DNA of 64,000 nucleotides, taken from Aequorivita sublithincola DSM 14238. GTDB taxonomy: Bacteria; Bacteroidota; Bacteroidia; Flavobacteriales; Flavobacteriaceae. Within the stretch, counting starts at the first letter, position 1; the number at the start of each line of letters is the position of its first letter. A model generated the notes under the pieces. It had not been told where the DNA came from and ran no database searches. It saw only the letters and a list, made by a program, of their open reading frames with translations. The position numbers and the translations under genes are program-made. Positions 53,075 to 62,740 of this stretch are shown here, piece by piece. The DNA is taken from contig NC_018013.1 in assembly GCF_000265385.1 (NCBI RefSeq), positions 1,763,001 through 1,827,000 of the forward strand, read 5' to 3'.

Positions 53075-55867
53075 CTATTTTGAAAGATATTCCGAAGGTG
53101 AAGAACCAAACTCTTGTTTGAAGCATTTGGTGAAATAGGAAGGATCGTTAAAACCTACTGCATAACCAACTTCCGAAATAGATATTTTATCTACTTTCAG
53201 CAATTTTGAAGCGAGTCTTAAACGTTGCGAACGAATAAATTCGGTAGTGGTTTGGCCTGTTAGGGCTTTCAGTTTTCGATGGAGCTGCATGCGGCTAACG
53301 GCCATTTCGGCAGCAAAAGTTTCTGCGGAAAAATCGGGGTTGGTTAAATATTCATCAAGTACTTTTTGTAGTCTTTCCAAAAACTTTTCGTCTTCAGAAG
53401 AAACTGCAATATCCTTTGGCGCTAAAATAACTTCCTGCGCAAAACGCTGTTGTAACTTTCTTCGGTTTTCAATGAGATTATCAACATTTGCACGCAGTAA
53501 TTGTGGATTGAAGGGCTTGGTAACGTAAGCATCTGCGCCAATGCCCATTCCTTCAAGTTTAGCGGTTACTTGGTTTTTTGCGGTGAGTAATACTACAGGA
53601 ATATGTGAGGTAAGTTGGTTTTCCTTTAAATGCTTGGTTAGTTCAAAACCGTCTTCAACTGGCATCATTACATCGCTTATAACAATATCTGGAATATGTT
53701 CCAATGCTTTTTCAAAACCTTCCTTACCGTCTTTGGCAGAAAGCACAATATAAATTGTTTCAAAAATGGAGCTAACATAATCTCGAATATCTTCGTTATC
53801 GTCAACAATGAGAAGTATTGGTGCATCTTCAGGAATTACGATGCTTTTTTCGAGGTTGACTATTTCCTGAGTTGGTGAAAATTCTTCCGTTTTTGAAATC
53901 GCCGCACAAAATATTTCATTGCTTTCAAAAGCATTTTTGTTGATAGGTATTTGTACCGTAAATGTTGTTAGGCCTCCTTTTTCACTATTTACTAAAATGG
54001 TTCCGTGATGCAACTCGGTGAGTTCTTTGGTAAGTGCAAGTCCAATTCCCGCGCCGGGACTCAAAGTGGTGGATTTATAAAAACGCTCAAATATTTTCTC
54101 TCGCTCTTCAGCTTTAATGAAGTTGCCAGAGTTTTCAATTGTTATTTCATACTGGTTGTTACTTCTCGAGCCTTCAATAGTAATGGTTCCTTGTTCTGGG
54201 GTGTACTTAATAGCATTACCGATTAGGTTGTAAAATATTTTTTCTAACACGTCACGATCAAACCAATCCACAACTTCATCTTTTTCAATATGGATAGTGT
54301 AGCTAATATTTTTTTCCGAACAGCTAAACGAAAACGCTTCCGCTTGAGCCACCAAAAATTGCGGTAGATTCGTATTTTGTACTTGAAGGTTCAAGTTTTT
54401 GCTTTCCAGTTTAGAAAGTGCCAATAACTGATCTACCAAATCTTCCAGTCTTTGCGCACTTCTAAGCGCCATATTTAGATTTTTCCGTTCGTTTGGCGAT
54501 AGTTTTTTAGAGGAAAGTTGATCTTCAATAGGCCCGTTAATAAGTGAAAGCGGCGTTCGGAATTCGTGCGAAATATTCGCAAAGAAGGTTGATTTTGCCT
54601 TGTCCAGTTCCTTTAATTTTCCATTCGTTTTTTGGCGCGTTCTATACTGGAAAAAAATAAACAAACTGACTATCCCGAAAAGAAGAATGCTTCCAAGAAA
54701 TATCAACCGATCGTTTTTGTTTTGTTGTTCTATCAATAGTTTTTGAGATGCTAAGAGTGCAATTTGCTGTTCTTTTTTTTCACTTTGGTATTTGGTTTCT
54801 AGCTCTCGAGTGAGATCGTTGTTTTCTTTTTTAACTAAATCTCGCTTTGTTTCATAAGCTTTTTGATAGAAAATATAAGCCTTTTCAAAATTGTTCGTTT
54901 CCGCAAAACACAATGCCATACCTTCCATTAAATACATATAACGGTCGCTCAGTTTTAAATCAATTTCGTCATAAATTGTCTTGGCTTTTTCAAACTGGAT
55001 CAAAGCTTTGCTACAATCATTTCTACGTTTTCTGAAATAAGTGCCATAAGCAGTAAGCATGCTTGCTAATTGCTCTGGATTGTTTTTGTTGGAAAGATAT
55101 TCAATGCCTTCTTCCAGTTTTTTGCCGGCGTTATCATAATCGTCAACGGCGTAATAGTAATTCATATAAGTAAGATAGACACGCGCCATTCTTTCTACGT
55201 TGTCCTCTTTTATATAATAATTGAAGGCTAAATCCACATAACGCTTGGCCTCTGGATAGTTTTCTATTAGCCCATTCATATCTGATAGGCGCAAATAAAG
55301 GTCGTTTATTAGTTCTTCTGAATTTATTTTTTTAGCCAGTTCAAGCGCCTGCAATTGTAAATCGTGACCAATTTCCACTCCGTCGTGAGTAAAAGTGATT
55401 CGCGAAATTTCAGAACGCGCCATAACAGCTTTTACAATTGTTTCATTCAAAAAATCATATTGATTGGCTAGTGAATCGACTTTCAGAAAATACGGCTGTG
55501 CTTCACCCATATCTCTATTTTCAAAGTGAGTGCGGCCTTTCATATAATAAACAGCTGCCAAAAGAGTTGGTTTTTGGACTTTTAATGCGTTTTGTAAGGC
55601 AAGATCAAAATACTGAGATTGTTCTCCGTAATTTATGTTGTTTGTGGTATAAAACAATTCCAGAGCAGCTTTTGCGACTAATGAATCATTTTGAAGATTT
55701 TTGAAAATAGTTAGACTTTCTTTAGCTGAAGTATAAGCGCTATCCCAAACTTTTTCTTTGTTGAAGTTGTCTGCTTTTGCAAGCAATTTTAATCCACGGT
55801 CATAACTTTGAGAGGTTGCTGAAATCCCAAGGAGTAACAATTGAAGAAGAAACAGTGCTCTTTTCAC
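53075..55867 (-). CDS. Hybrid two-component sensor histidine kinase / AraC response regulator
   Basis: 930 aa. Signal peptide MKRALFLLQLLLLGISATS, then periplasmic TPR repeats to about 345 and a coiled coil. A transmembrane segment follows (about 388-407). The HisKA domain has His434 (ANISHEFRTPL), the HATPase has NLIGNAIKYTP and GAGIGLALTKEL. The receiver domain has Asp732 (IVISDVMMPVEDG). An AraC helix-turn-helix ends the protein (about 830-930: SRMQLHRKLKAL ... VGYAVGFNDPSYFTKCFKQEFG). A one-protein signalling path with TPRs instead of the usual propeller sensor. It heads an operon with the 88-aa, OmpA and metzincin genes, which it probably controls. Confidence 0.93.
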   Translation of the reverse strand: MKRALFLLQLLLLGISATSQSYDRGLKLLAKADNFNKEKVWDSAYTSAKESLTIFKNLQNDSLVAKAALELFYTTNNINYGEQSQYFDLALQNALKVQKPTLLAAVYYMKGRTHFENRDMGEAQPYFLKVDSLANQYDFLNETIVKAVMARSEISRITFTHDGVEIGHDLQLQALELAKKINSEELINDLYLRLSDMNGLIENYPEAKRYVDLAFNYYIKEDNVERMARVYLTYMNYYYAVDDYDNAGKKLEEGIEYLSNKNNPEQLASMLTAYGTYFRKRRNDCSKALIQFEKAKTIYDEIDLKLSDRYMYLMEGMALCFAETNNFEKAYIFYQKAYETKRDLVKKENNDLTRELETKYQSEKKEQQIALLASQKLLIEQQNKNDRLIFLGSILLFGIVSLFIFFQYRTRQKTNGKLKELDKAKSTFFANISHEFRTPLSLINGPIEDQLSSKKLSPNERKNLNMALRSAQRLEDLVDQLLALSKLESKNLNLQVQNTNLPQFLVAQAEAFSFSCSEKNISYTIHIEKDEVVDWFDRDVLEKIFYNLIGNAIKYTPEQGTITIEGSRSNNQYEITIENSGNFIKAEEREKIFERFYKSTTLSPGAGIGLALTKELTELHHGTILVNSEKGGLTTFTVQIPINKNAFESNEIFCAAISKTEEFSPTQEIVNLEKSIVIPEDAPILLIVDDNEDIRDYVSSIFETIYIVLSAKDGKEGFEKALEHIPDIVISDVMMPVEDGFELTKHLKENQLTSHIPVVLLTAKNQVTAKLEGMGIGADAYVTKPFNPQLLRANVDNLIENRRKLQQRFAQEVILAPKDIAVSSEDEKFLERLQKVLDEYLTNPDFSAETFAAEMAVSRMQLHRKLKALTGQTTTEFIRSQRLRLASKLLKVDKISISEVGYAVGFNDPSYFTKCFKQEFGSSPSEYLSK

Positions 55868-55975
55868 TTTTTGTAGGGATAGAAAAATTAGAGCAACAAG
55901 TTAGCAAATTTGAAGGAATCAAGCCGTGTTTTTCAGCAACTGTTTTAGTAATCAGATGATTATGTAAGTCTATTT

Positions 55976-58429
55976 TTATAACGAATACATTAAAACATTG
56001 CCTTCGTCACCTTTCACCACAAGGTTTTTAGAGCTGTTTCCATTGCCTTCACCCAAGAAAGCGGCAGAAGTTCCATAAACTGGAAAACCATTTAGAAGAT
56101 CGCCGTTCTTATTAAAGACGTACACTTTCTTTTCTTGCGTTTCTGTAATACTGATATATGTATTTCTATGCACATTGAAAAGTTGCGGTTTTGTGTAAAC
56201 GCCCAAGGGTAGCTCTGCCAATTTTCCGTTGATTCGAAGCAGGTTATCGTCTAGCGTAACCTTCACATTACCGTCAATAGCAAACCAATAGTTAGTGCCG
56301 ATATCTAGTTTTTGGGAAGAAATTTTTCCGTCCTGTGAAATACGTTCTTTGGTGTTTTCCTTCGTAATAACCACAAATGTATTGTCTTCTTCAGCAATTG
56401 GAATTTCAGCAAAATTGAAGTTTTTTGACACTGAAACTCTCGGTTTTCCAACACGGCTTAGAATGTTTAATTTTCCGCTTTCCTCGGCAATCACAATATA
56501 GTCCTTATTGCCCATCCGTATGTGAACTGGAGATTGCACAATTTTGCTTTTCGCTTTTTCAAAACCGAAACCTTTCACAGTTTTTCCAGCTTTGTCATAC
56601 ATCAGCACCTCTTTGCCTTGCACAATGATAAATCGATAGTTACCATTGTTATCATAGTCAAAAACCGAAAGTGGTTGCGTAACATTGTCTTTAAATTTTA
56701 CAGGAAATCCTTTTGCTTCCTTCCCGTTTCGGTCTAAAATATAGAACGCATCCTTGGTCGCAAACGCCAAGTTTTTGTTGCCGGAGATGTTTACCGCTTC
56801 AATAGCTCCTAAAATGGGGGAATCTAGATTTTTAGACCAAAGAGTTTTTCCGCTTTCCGTAATAAAATAGAGTTTGTTGGTAACGTCTTGAACAACCACA
56901 TTACTACCATTATTTTGGTTGTTGAAAATTTGTGGATTGCCCAAAATAGCATTATCCAATTTTAAATTGAATTTTTCTGAAACAGTCCCTGAAACACTCT
57001 TTGCAACCGCACCAGCTTCTTTACAGCTCAATGTTACGTGTGCAAAATTCCGGTCATAACTAAACTGTAAAACTGCCAAAGGAAATTCATCAAAAGAAAT
57101 TTTATCAATCTCTGCGCTACTTTTCACATTAAAAAATCCTGAGATTGCTTCGGAAAATTCGCCTTTCATTTTGAAAATCAATAGGGAAGAAGCAGAGCTT
57201 AAATCTGTTGCGGTATTTTTAAAATAGGAAGTACTTTTTAGCGTATTATTGTTTTGAAAATCACTGATTATTTGCTGTGCGGTGATTTCACTTTCGGTAA
57301 AAACAAAGAAGTTTTCTAATTGAAAAACATAATTTTCATTTTTAGAAGTAATAAAAGGGGAAAAGGTTTTTTGAAATAGTTGTGGTTCGCTAAAGCTCTT
57401 AATATCAATTTCTCGAAAAGAATTTTTCACAGAAACATAGCGCGCCAAAGCGTCCGCGGTTAAAGCGGCATCAATGCTTTTAAGAAATACGGCGGATCCA
57501 ACTTTTAGCTGAATGGAACCAACCTCGCTCACCGAGCCAAAAATTCCTGTGGTTTGAACAGCCTCTTTTTCGCCACGAAATTTTCGAAGGTTTTTTTGAA
57601 ATTTTTCAGCATCGTTGAACGTAAAACTCACAGCGCCCAAAGCATCCGTCGGCACCAAAGCAGAAGCATCATTTTGTTGCGGTACTTGATCTTCAAAAAC
57701 GTTCAGTAATTGCGGAATACTATCAGTGGCAAGAGTGATTCCTGATGCTACGAATGATTCAGGCGTTATTGCAATATCCATCGCACTCCACGAAGTGAAA
57801 GCCGCTTTTGTGGAATCGTTTAATGCAACTTTATTTCCGCGAATTAAGGCCGTAAATTCATTTGAAGATGGCAGATTGAAAACTTTTTTGAAGGTTTCAT
57901 TGCGCTCCGTTTTCCTATTTAAAATATCCAGTAAAATTTGTTGTGAAGACGAGACCACAAACGTACTATCAATAATTGCTGAATATGCTATTTCTTTATC
58001 AATCGTGATTCTTTGGAAGGATTGCTCGTCCAGTGTCAACGTTTCGATCGTTTTGTTTTTGAGAGAATCTAGTTGAAAAAGATTCTTGGTTTGCTTTGAA
58101 ATATAAGTATAAGCCGAAACAGAATCGTTCACTTTATTAATACATAAAAGGCTTTGCGAGGTGGGATGCAGATTTTTTAGCAAGGCCGCTTTTTCAGTAA
58201 AAAAGGAATAAGGCAAGGTTTTTTCAAATTTTGAAAGCAGGGAATTGTTTTGAATATCTGCCTGCAAGTTTTCAAAATTCGAAATCTTAAAAACCACGGA
58301 AGTGTTCTCTGGAACAAAATCCATCAAAGTTCCCGTTTTTGGAGGTGTGTTGTCACAACTTCCAAAAATTCCCAAAAGTATTGGGATGAAAAGTAAAAAC
58401 GCTAGTTGCTTGCCAAAAATTTTTCCCAT
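55976..58429 (-). CDS. Large lipoprotein with C-terminal beta-propeller-like region
   Basis: 817 aa. Lipobox FGSC with Cys25. The N-terminal ~480 residues alternate strands and helices (VPENTSVVFKISNFENLQAD) and resemble DUF3352-type proteins. From about 490, repeats such as 'V.F.tesGKtLWSKnL', 'DYDNNGNYRFIIVQGKEVLMYDK' and 'VYVFNKNGDLLNGFPVYG' suggest a PQQ/WD-like propeller. No enzyme motif seen. It is followed by rnhB at 116 bp on the same strand in reverse order of transcription (rnhB upstream). Confidence 0.68.
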   Translation of the reverse strand: MGKIFGKQLAFLLFIPILLGIFGSCDNTPPKTGTLMDFVPENTSVVFKISNFENLQADIQNNSLLSKFEKTLPYSFFTEKAALLKNLHPTSQSLLCINKVNDSVSAYTYISKQTKNLFQLDSLKNKTIETLTLDEQSFQRITIDKEIAYSAIIDSTFVVSSSQQILLDILNRKTERNETFKKVFNLPSSNEFTALIRGNKVALNDSTKAAFTSWSAMDIAITPESFVASGITLATDSIPQLLNVFEDQVPQQNDASALVPTDALGAVSFTFNDAEKFQKNLRKFRGEKEAVQTTGIFGSVSEVGSIQLKVGSAVFLKSIDAALTADALARYVSVKNSFREIDIKSFSEPQLFQKTFSPFITSKNENYVFQLENFFVFTESEITAQQIISDFQNNNTLKSTSYFKNTATDLSSASSLLIFKMKGEFSEAISGFFNVKSSAEIDKISFDEFPLAVLQFSYDRNFAHVTLSCKEAGAVAKSVSGTVSEKFNLKLDNAILGNPQIFNNQNNGSNVVVQDVTNKLYFITESGKTLWSKNLDSPILGAIEAVNISGNKNLAFATKDAFYILDRNGKEAKGFPVKFKDNVTQPLSVFDYDNNGNYRFIIVQGKEVLMYDKAGKTVKGFGFEKAKSKIVQSPVHIRMGNKDYIVIAEESGKLNILSRVGKPRVSVSKNFNFAEIPIAEEDNTFVVITKENTKERISQDGKISSQKLDIGTNYWFAIDGNVKVTLDDNLLRINGKLAELPLGVYTKPQLFNVHRNTYISITETQEKKVYVFNKNGDLLNGFPVYGTSAAFLGEGNGNSSKNLVVKGDEGNVLMYSL

Positions 58430-58499
58430 AATACAAAAGTAGCAAGGAATAGTGAAGGTTTTGTAGTTAGTTGAAATAGTTTATTGACGGGTTTTCAAC

Positions 58500-58545
58500 A
58501 GTCCCCCTCCGCCTTCGGCACCTTCCCTTGAAAAAGGGGGAGGAA
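58500..58545. repeat. Dispersed C/G-rich repeat before the large lipoprotein
   Basis: CCCCCTCCGCCTTCGGCACC ... CCCTTGAAAAAGGG contains a small hairpin (CCCTT / AAGGG). Between the rnhB stop and the lipoprotein start. Wording of this kind is common in Bacteroidota intergenic repeats. Confidence 0.5.
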
Positions 58546-59148
58546 CTATTTTATAGATTCAATTATATGGTCTGGTAAAAGTTTAAAACTTTTCCTATGA
58601 AAATCGCAAGCTCCGTAATTTCTAATGGCTTCGCGATGCGTCTTGGTAGGATATCCTTTGTTCTGTTTCCAGTTGTACTGCGGATATTTTTCGTGAAGCG
58701 CGGTCATATATTCATCGCGATACGTTTTTGCCAAAATGGAGGCTGCGGCAATGTGCAAGTATTTTCCATCGCCTTTTACCACACATTCAAAAGGTGTTTT
58801 TCCGAAAGGCTTAAAACGGTTACCGTCAACAGCAATAAATTCTGGCGCGCAGGAAAGGCCTTCTATAGCGCGGTGCATTCCTAAAATTGAAGCATTTAGA
58901 ATGTTTATTTTGTCAATTTCTTTCATCATCACATGAACCACTTTATAACAAATAGCTTCTCGTTCGATAATATCTTTCAGTTCCATTCGTTTTTTCTCTG
59001 AAAGTTGTTTGCTGTCCGTTAAAAAAGGATGTTTAAAATCGTTGGGAAGAATTACTGCTGCAGCCGTTACGGGACCAGCCAAGCATCCACGACCAGCTTC
59101 GTCTGTGCCACATTCAAGGAGATGTTTATTGATTTTAAGTTTTAGCAT
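58546..59148 (-). CDS. rnhB: Ribonuclease HII
   Basis: 200 aa, full length. Cleaves RNA in RNA-DNA hybrids and at single ribonucleotides in DNA. Catalytic Asp16 and Glu17 in [14 protein letters not shown], Asp108 in FIAVDGNRF, and the [13 protein letters not shown] region follow the type 2 RNase H pattern. The [12 protein letters not shown] motif is present. Confidence 0.95.
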   Translation of the reverse strand: MLKLKINKHLLECGTDEAGRGCLAGPVTAAAVILPNDFKHPFLTDSKQLSEKKRMELKDIIEREAICYKVVHVMMKEIDKINILNASILGMHRAIEGLSCAPEFIAVDGNRFKPFGKTPFECVVKGDGKYLHIAAASILAKTYRDEYMTALHEKYPQYNWKQNKGYPTKTHREAIRNYGACDFHRKSFKLLPDHIIESIK

Positions 59149-59329
59149 ATTGGTTCAAAATTCCTAAAAATTAAAACATTCGTCAAATAAAGAAGCACCA
59201 AATATTTAAAATTCCAAATGTAAAAAAAGCAAATTCTAAATAAAAAGTAAAATCGAATTCCAATAGCTATCGGGATAAAAAAACGAACCTTTGTCAAAAA
59301 GCTCTCTTTTGAAGTTTTGATTTTTTCAT

Positions 59330-59371
59330 TTGTGAAATTTATTTGGAATGTGGAGCTTGTTATTTGGAATT
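59330..59371. repeat. TATTTGGAATTT-type repeat, copy 1
   Basis: ATTTGGAATGTGGAGCTTGT then TATTTGGAATTT. Nearly the same sequence lies at 62661-62693. A complementary ATTCCAAAT word is about 150 bp to the left, so a long hairpin is possible. Confidence 0.55.
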
Positions 59372-59402
59372 TCTTCCTATTCTCTTTCAACCAAAAAAAA
59401 TA

Positions 59403-59410
59403 TACCTTTG
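59403..59410 (+). promoter_or_regulatory. Candidate -7 box for the porin gene
   Basis: TACCTTTG fits TAnnTTTG, 18 bp before the ATG, implying a short leader of about 10 nt. Confidence 0.45.
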
Positions 59411-59428
59411 CCCGAAAGTTTCCTATAG

Positions 59429-61312
59429 ATGAAAAAAACACTTTTGCTACTTATTATTTTGATCACTTCGGCAACGGTGTTTTCGCAAAGTTCTCCTATA
59501 AAAAAGGAAAAACCGCCAATTGATTATTACAAAATCATTTCCACTGCGCGTGATACTACGTTTGTGGATACTACGCTTTCCATCAAAAAGAAATATAAAT
59601 TCAATTATTTAAGAAGTGATAATTTTGAACTGCTTCAGTTTTCAAATGTAGGGCAGGCGTATAATTCATTGGCATATTCCTTTGATCGGTTGAATTTGAA
59701 ACCGCTTTTTGCAGCGCAAGCGCATCATTTCAATTATAAAGAAATAGAAGATGTAAATTATTTCAACGTCCCGACACCTTTTAGCGATTTGTATTTTAAA
59801 ACGGCTTACAACCAAGGACAGCAATTGGATGCTTTTTTTACGGTGAATACTTCGCCACAATTCAACTTTTCCGTTGGTTATAAAGGCGTTCGCTCGTTGG
59901 GGAAATACCAACATATTTTAACGAGTACAGGAAATTTTCTGTTTACTTCAAATTATCACACAAAAAGCAAACGCTACGTAGCTCGTATGCACGTTGCGGC
60001 GCAGGATGTTTTTAATCAAGAAAATGGTGGATTAACGCCAACTTCATTGCAATTTTTTATCAACGACAACCCTGAGTTTAGCGACCGTGGAAGGTTGGAT
60101 GTAAATTTTGAAAATGCCGAAAATAAGTTAGAAGGATTACGATTCTATGGCGATCATTATTATGAATTGCTCAGCCAGCGCGACAGTACCGGATATTCGG
60201 TGCTTACCATTGGAAATGTTTTGAGTTATGAGGATAAATACTATAAATATTTTCAATCTGCTCCGTATGAACCTTATGGCCCTTCGTATGAATCTTCAAA
60301 CCTAGATACGAAGACGAAACTGGAAGATTTCAACGCAAAAGCGTATGCAGATTTCGACAATTCTCTAATCGGAAAAATTACTGCTTGGACGGGATATACT
60401 AATTTTAATTATGGTTACAATTCAGTTTTAATTCTTGATGACGAGCGAATCGTTAATAGAATCAAAGGAAACATAATTGAAGCTGGAGCGGCCTATGAAA
60501 AGGAATACCGTGGTTTTAAACTTTCAGGAAAAGGCGCAATAAACGTAGCTGGTGATTTTGATGGAAATTATCTACAAGGCGCAGCTTCCTATAATTTGAA
60601 TAAAGATTATAATGCGAAAGCGTCAATAACAGTCCATTCCGTAGCGCCAAATTTCAACTTTTTGTTGAATCAAAGCGATTATCAAAATTACAACTGGGAG
60701 AACGAACTGAACAACGTAAAAACCCAAGAACTGAAGTTTGAAATCAATACCAAAAAGTTCGGAAATGCTTCCGTGAGCTATACAGGAATTGATGATTACA
60801 CTTATTTTGGAATAAAAACGAACGACAGCACACCGTCGCCATTGCAAGCTTCCGAGAGGGTAGATTATCTCAAAATAAAAGCTGAAAAAGAATTTAACTT
60901 CGGCGTTTTCGCTTTGGATAATACCGTAATGTATCAACAGGTTTTGAGCGGTGAAGGCGTTTTCAATGTGCCGCAGATTATCACTCGAAATTCACTTTAT
61001 TATCAAGACCACTTGTTTAAGCGCGCACTTTTCATGCAAACAGGTGTTACTTTTAAGTATTTTACAAAATACAATATGAACGGCTATGATCCTGTTTTAG
61101 CAGAGTTTTATGTTCAGAATGACCAAGAATTGGGTGGTTTTCCGTTAGTAGATATTTTCCTTAATGCGAAAATTAGACAAACGCGTATTTTCTTTGTTTA
61201 TGAAAATTTCACGACGCTCTTCGGAGGAAAGAAAGAACATTTTGCAGCGCCAGGATATCCTTATAAAGATGCTGTTTTGCGCTTTGGATTGGTTTGGAAT
61301 TTCTTCTTATAA
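59429..61312 (+). CDS. Putative beta-barrel porin
   Basis: 627 aa. Signal peptide MKKTLLLLIILITSATVFS. The body is full of alternating amphipathic strands with aromatic girdles (FNYKEIEDVNYFNVPTPFSD, FNFSVGYKGVRSLGKY) and ends in an aromatic residue two before the stop (LVWNFFL), as outer-membrane barrels do. It fits the Bacteroidota putative porin family. Cargo unknown. Promoter box at 59403; shares a hairpin with the convergent acyl-CoA dehydrogenase gene. Confidence 0.8.
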   Translation: MKKTLLLLIILITSATVFSQSSPIKKEKPPIDYYKIISTARDTTFVDTTLSIKKKYKFNYLRSDNFELLQFSNVGQAYNSLAYSFDRLNLKPLFAAQAHHFNYKEIEDVNYFNVPTPFSDLYFKTAYNQGQQLDAFFTVNTSPQFNFSVGYKGVRSLGKYQHILTSTGNFLFTSNYHTKSKRYVARMHVAAQDVFNQENGGLTPTSLQFFINDNPEFSDRGRLDVNFENAENKLEGLRFYGDHYYELLSQRDSTGYSVLTIGNVLSYEDKYYKYFQSAPYEPYGPSYESSNLDTKTKLEDFNAKAYADFDNSLIGKITAWTGYTNFNYGYNSVLILDDERIVNRIKGNIIEAGAAYEKEYRGFKLSGKGAINVAGDFDGNYLQGAASYNLNKDYNAKASITVHSVAPNFNFLLNQSDYQNYNWENELNNVKTQELKFEINTKKFGNASVSYTGIDDYTYFGIKTNDSTPSPLQASERVDYLKIKAEKEFNFGVFALDNTVMYQQVLSGEGVFNVPQIITRNSLYYQDHLFKRALFMQTGVTFKYFTKYNMNGYDPVLAEFYVQNDQELGGFPLVDIFLNAKIRQTRIFFVYENFTTLFGGKKEHFAAPGYPYKDAVLRFGLVWNFFL

Positions 61313-61318
61313 AAAATA

Positions 61319-61349
61319 ACCCTTCCAGCGTTTTGAATGCTGGAAGGGT
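61319..61349. terminator. Hairpin between porin and acyl-CoA dehydrogenase genes
   Basis: ACCCTTCCAGC / GCTGGAAGGGT, perfect 11-bp stem with a 9-nt loop, between convergent stops. The T run is weak on both sides. Confidence 0.7.
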
Positions 61350-61385
61350 GAAATAGTCTTAATTCTTATTGTCTTATCTCTAAAC

Positions 61386-62528
61386 TTAATCTCTCAAAAG
61401 TCCTCTAGAAATCACAATCTTCTGTATTTCTGAAGTGCCTTCATAAATCTGTGTAATCTTCGCGTCGCGCATCATACGTTCCACGTGATATTCTTTTACA
61501 AAACCATTTCCGCCGTGAACTTGAACTGCTTCTACTGAAACATCCATTGCTGTTTGTGAGGCGAAAAGTTTTGCCATAGCGCCGCTCATATCATAATCAT
61601 TGCCTTGGTCTTTGTCCCAAGCAGCTTTCATTACCAAATGACGCGCCGCGGTAATTGAAGTGTGCATATCTGCCAATTTAAAGGCGATAGCTTGATGGTT
61701 GCAAATTTCAGTTCCAAAAGCCTTTCGTACTTTTGAATATTCACGAGCCAAATCATAAGCGCCAGCTGCAATTCCCAAAGCCTGGGCTGCAATCCCGATA
61801 CGTCCTCCAGCTAAAGTTTTCATAGCGAATGAAAATCCAAAACCATCTTCGCCAATACGGTTTTCCTTTGGAACTCTTACGTCGTTAAATATCAAGGAAT
61901 GTGTGTCGCTTCCACGGATACCAAGTTTATCTTCTTTTGGGCCGATTTCAAAACCTTCCCAACCTTTTTCAACTATAAAAGCGTTGATGCCTTTGTGTTT
62001 TTTCTCTTTATGGGTTTGCGCAATTACCAAATAATAATCTGCGGTTCCACCGTTGGTAATCCAGTTTTTGGTACCGTTAATTATATAATGATCGCCGTCT
62101 TCAATTGCGGTAGTTTTTTGTGAAGTAGCGTCACTACCAGCTTCTGGTTCGCTTAAACAGAATGCGCCAAGTTTTTCGCCAGTCGCTAATTTTGTAAGAT
62201 ATTTTTGTTTTTGATCTTCGGAGCCATATTTTTCAAGTCCGTAACACACTAGAGAGTTGTTAACAGAAACGATTACAGAGCACGAAGCATCAATTTTGCT
62301 CAATTCCTCCATCACTAAAACGTAGCTCATCGTATCCATTCCGCCACCGCCGTATTTTGGATCCACCATCATTCCCAGAAAACCGAGCTCCCCCATTTTC
62401 TTTACTTGTTCGGCAGGAAATTTTTGAAGATTGTCACGTTCTATAACGCCCGGAAGCAATTCGGTACGTGCAAAATCGCGAGCGGCGTCGCGAATCATCA
62501 TTTGTTCTTCGGATAGACTGAAATCCAT
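61386..62528 (-). CDS. Acyl-CoA dehydrogenase
   Basis: 380 aa, FAD enzyme of the short/medium-chain group: first oxidation step in fatty-acid or branched-chain amino-acid breakdown. CLSEPEAGSDATSQKT and WITNGGTADYYLV are FAD and substrate loops. GRIGIAAQALGIAAGAYDLA and QVHGGNGFVKEYHVERMMRDAKI are typical. Catalytic base Glu363 in IYEGTSEIQ, the position used by short-chain enzymes. The precise acyl chain is not clear. Divergent from anmK. Confidence 0.92.
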   Translation of the reverse strand: MDFSLSEEQMMIRDAARDFARTELLPGVIERDNLQKFPAEQVKKMGELGFLGMMVDPKYGGGGMDTMSYVLVMEELSKIDASCSVIVSVNNSLVCYGLEKYGSEDQKQKYLTKLATGEKLGAFCLSEPEAGSDATSQKTTAIEDGDHYIINGTKNWITNGGTADYYLVIAQTHKEKKHKGINAFIVEKGWEGFEIGPKEDKLGIRGSDTHSLIFNDVRVPKENRIGEDGFGFSFAMKTLAGGRIGIAAQALGIAAGAYDLAREYSKVRKAFGTEICNHQAIAFKLADMHTSITAARHLVMKAAWDKDQGNDYDMSGAMAKLFASQTAMDVSVEAVQVHGGNGFVKEYHVERMMRDAKITQIYEGTSEIQKIVISRGLLRD

Positions 62529-62603
62529 AGGCTTTATTTTTGAAAAAATTCTTGATTAAAGAATTGCAAATGTACTTTAAAAATAAAGCAAATCCCAAAT
62601 CTC

Positions 62604-62693
62604 AAATTCCAAATAGCAAAAAGTACAGATTTTGGATTTTATCTTTTGAATTTTGAATTTTATTTGGAATTTGGAGTTTGTTATTTGGAATTT
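62604..62693. repeat. Inverted TATTTGGAATTT repeat between divergent genes
   Basis: AAATTCCAAATA (62604-62615) is complementary to TATTTGGAATTT at 62661-62672 and again at 62682-62693. The right half resembles 59336-59371. Confidence 0.6.
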
Positions 62694-62740
62694 ATTTAAA
62701 ATTTGATTGGTATCTTTAAATTTCAAATATTCACTAAACC

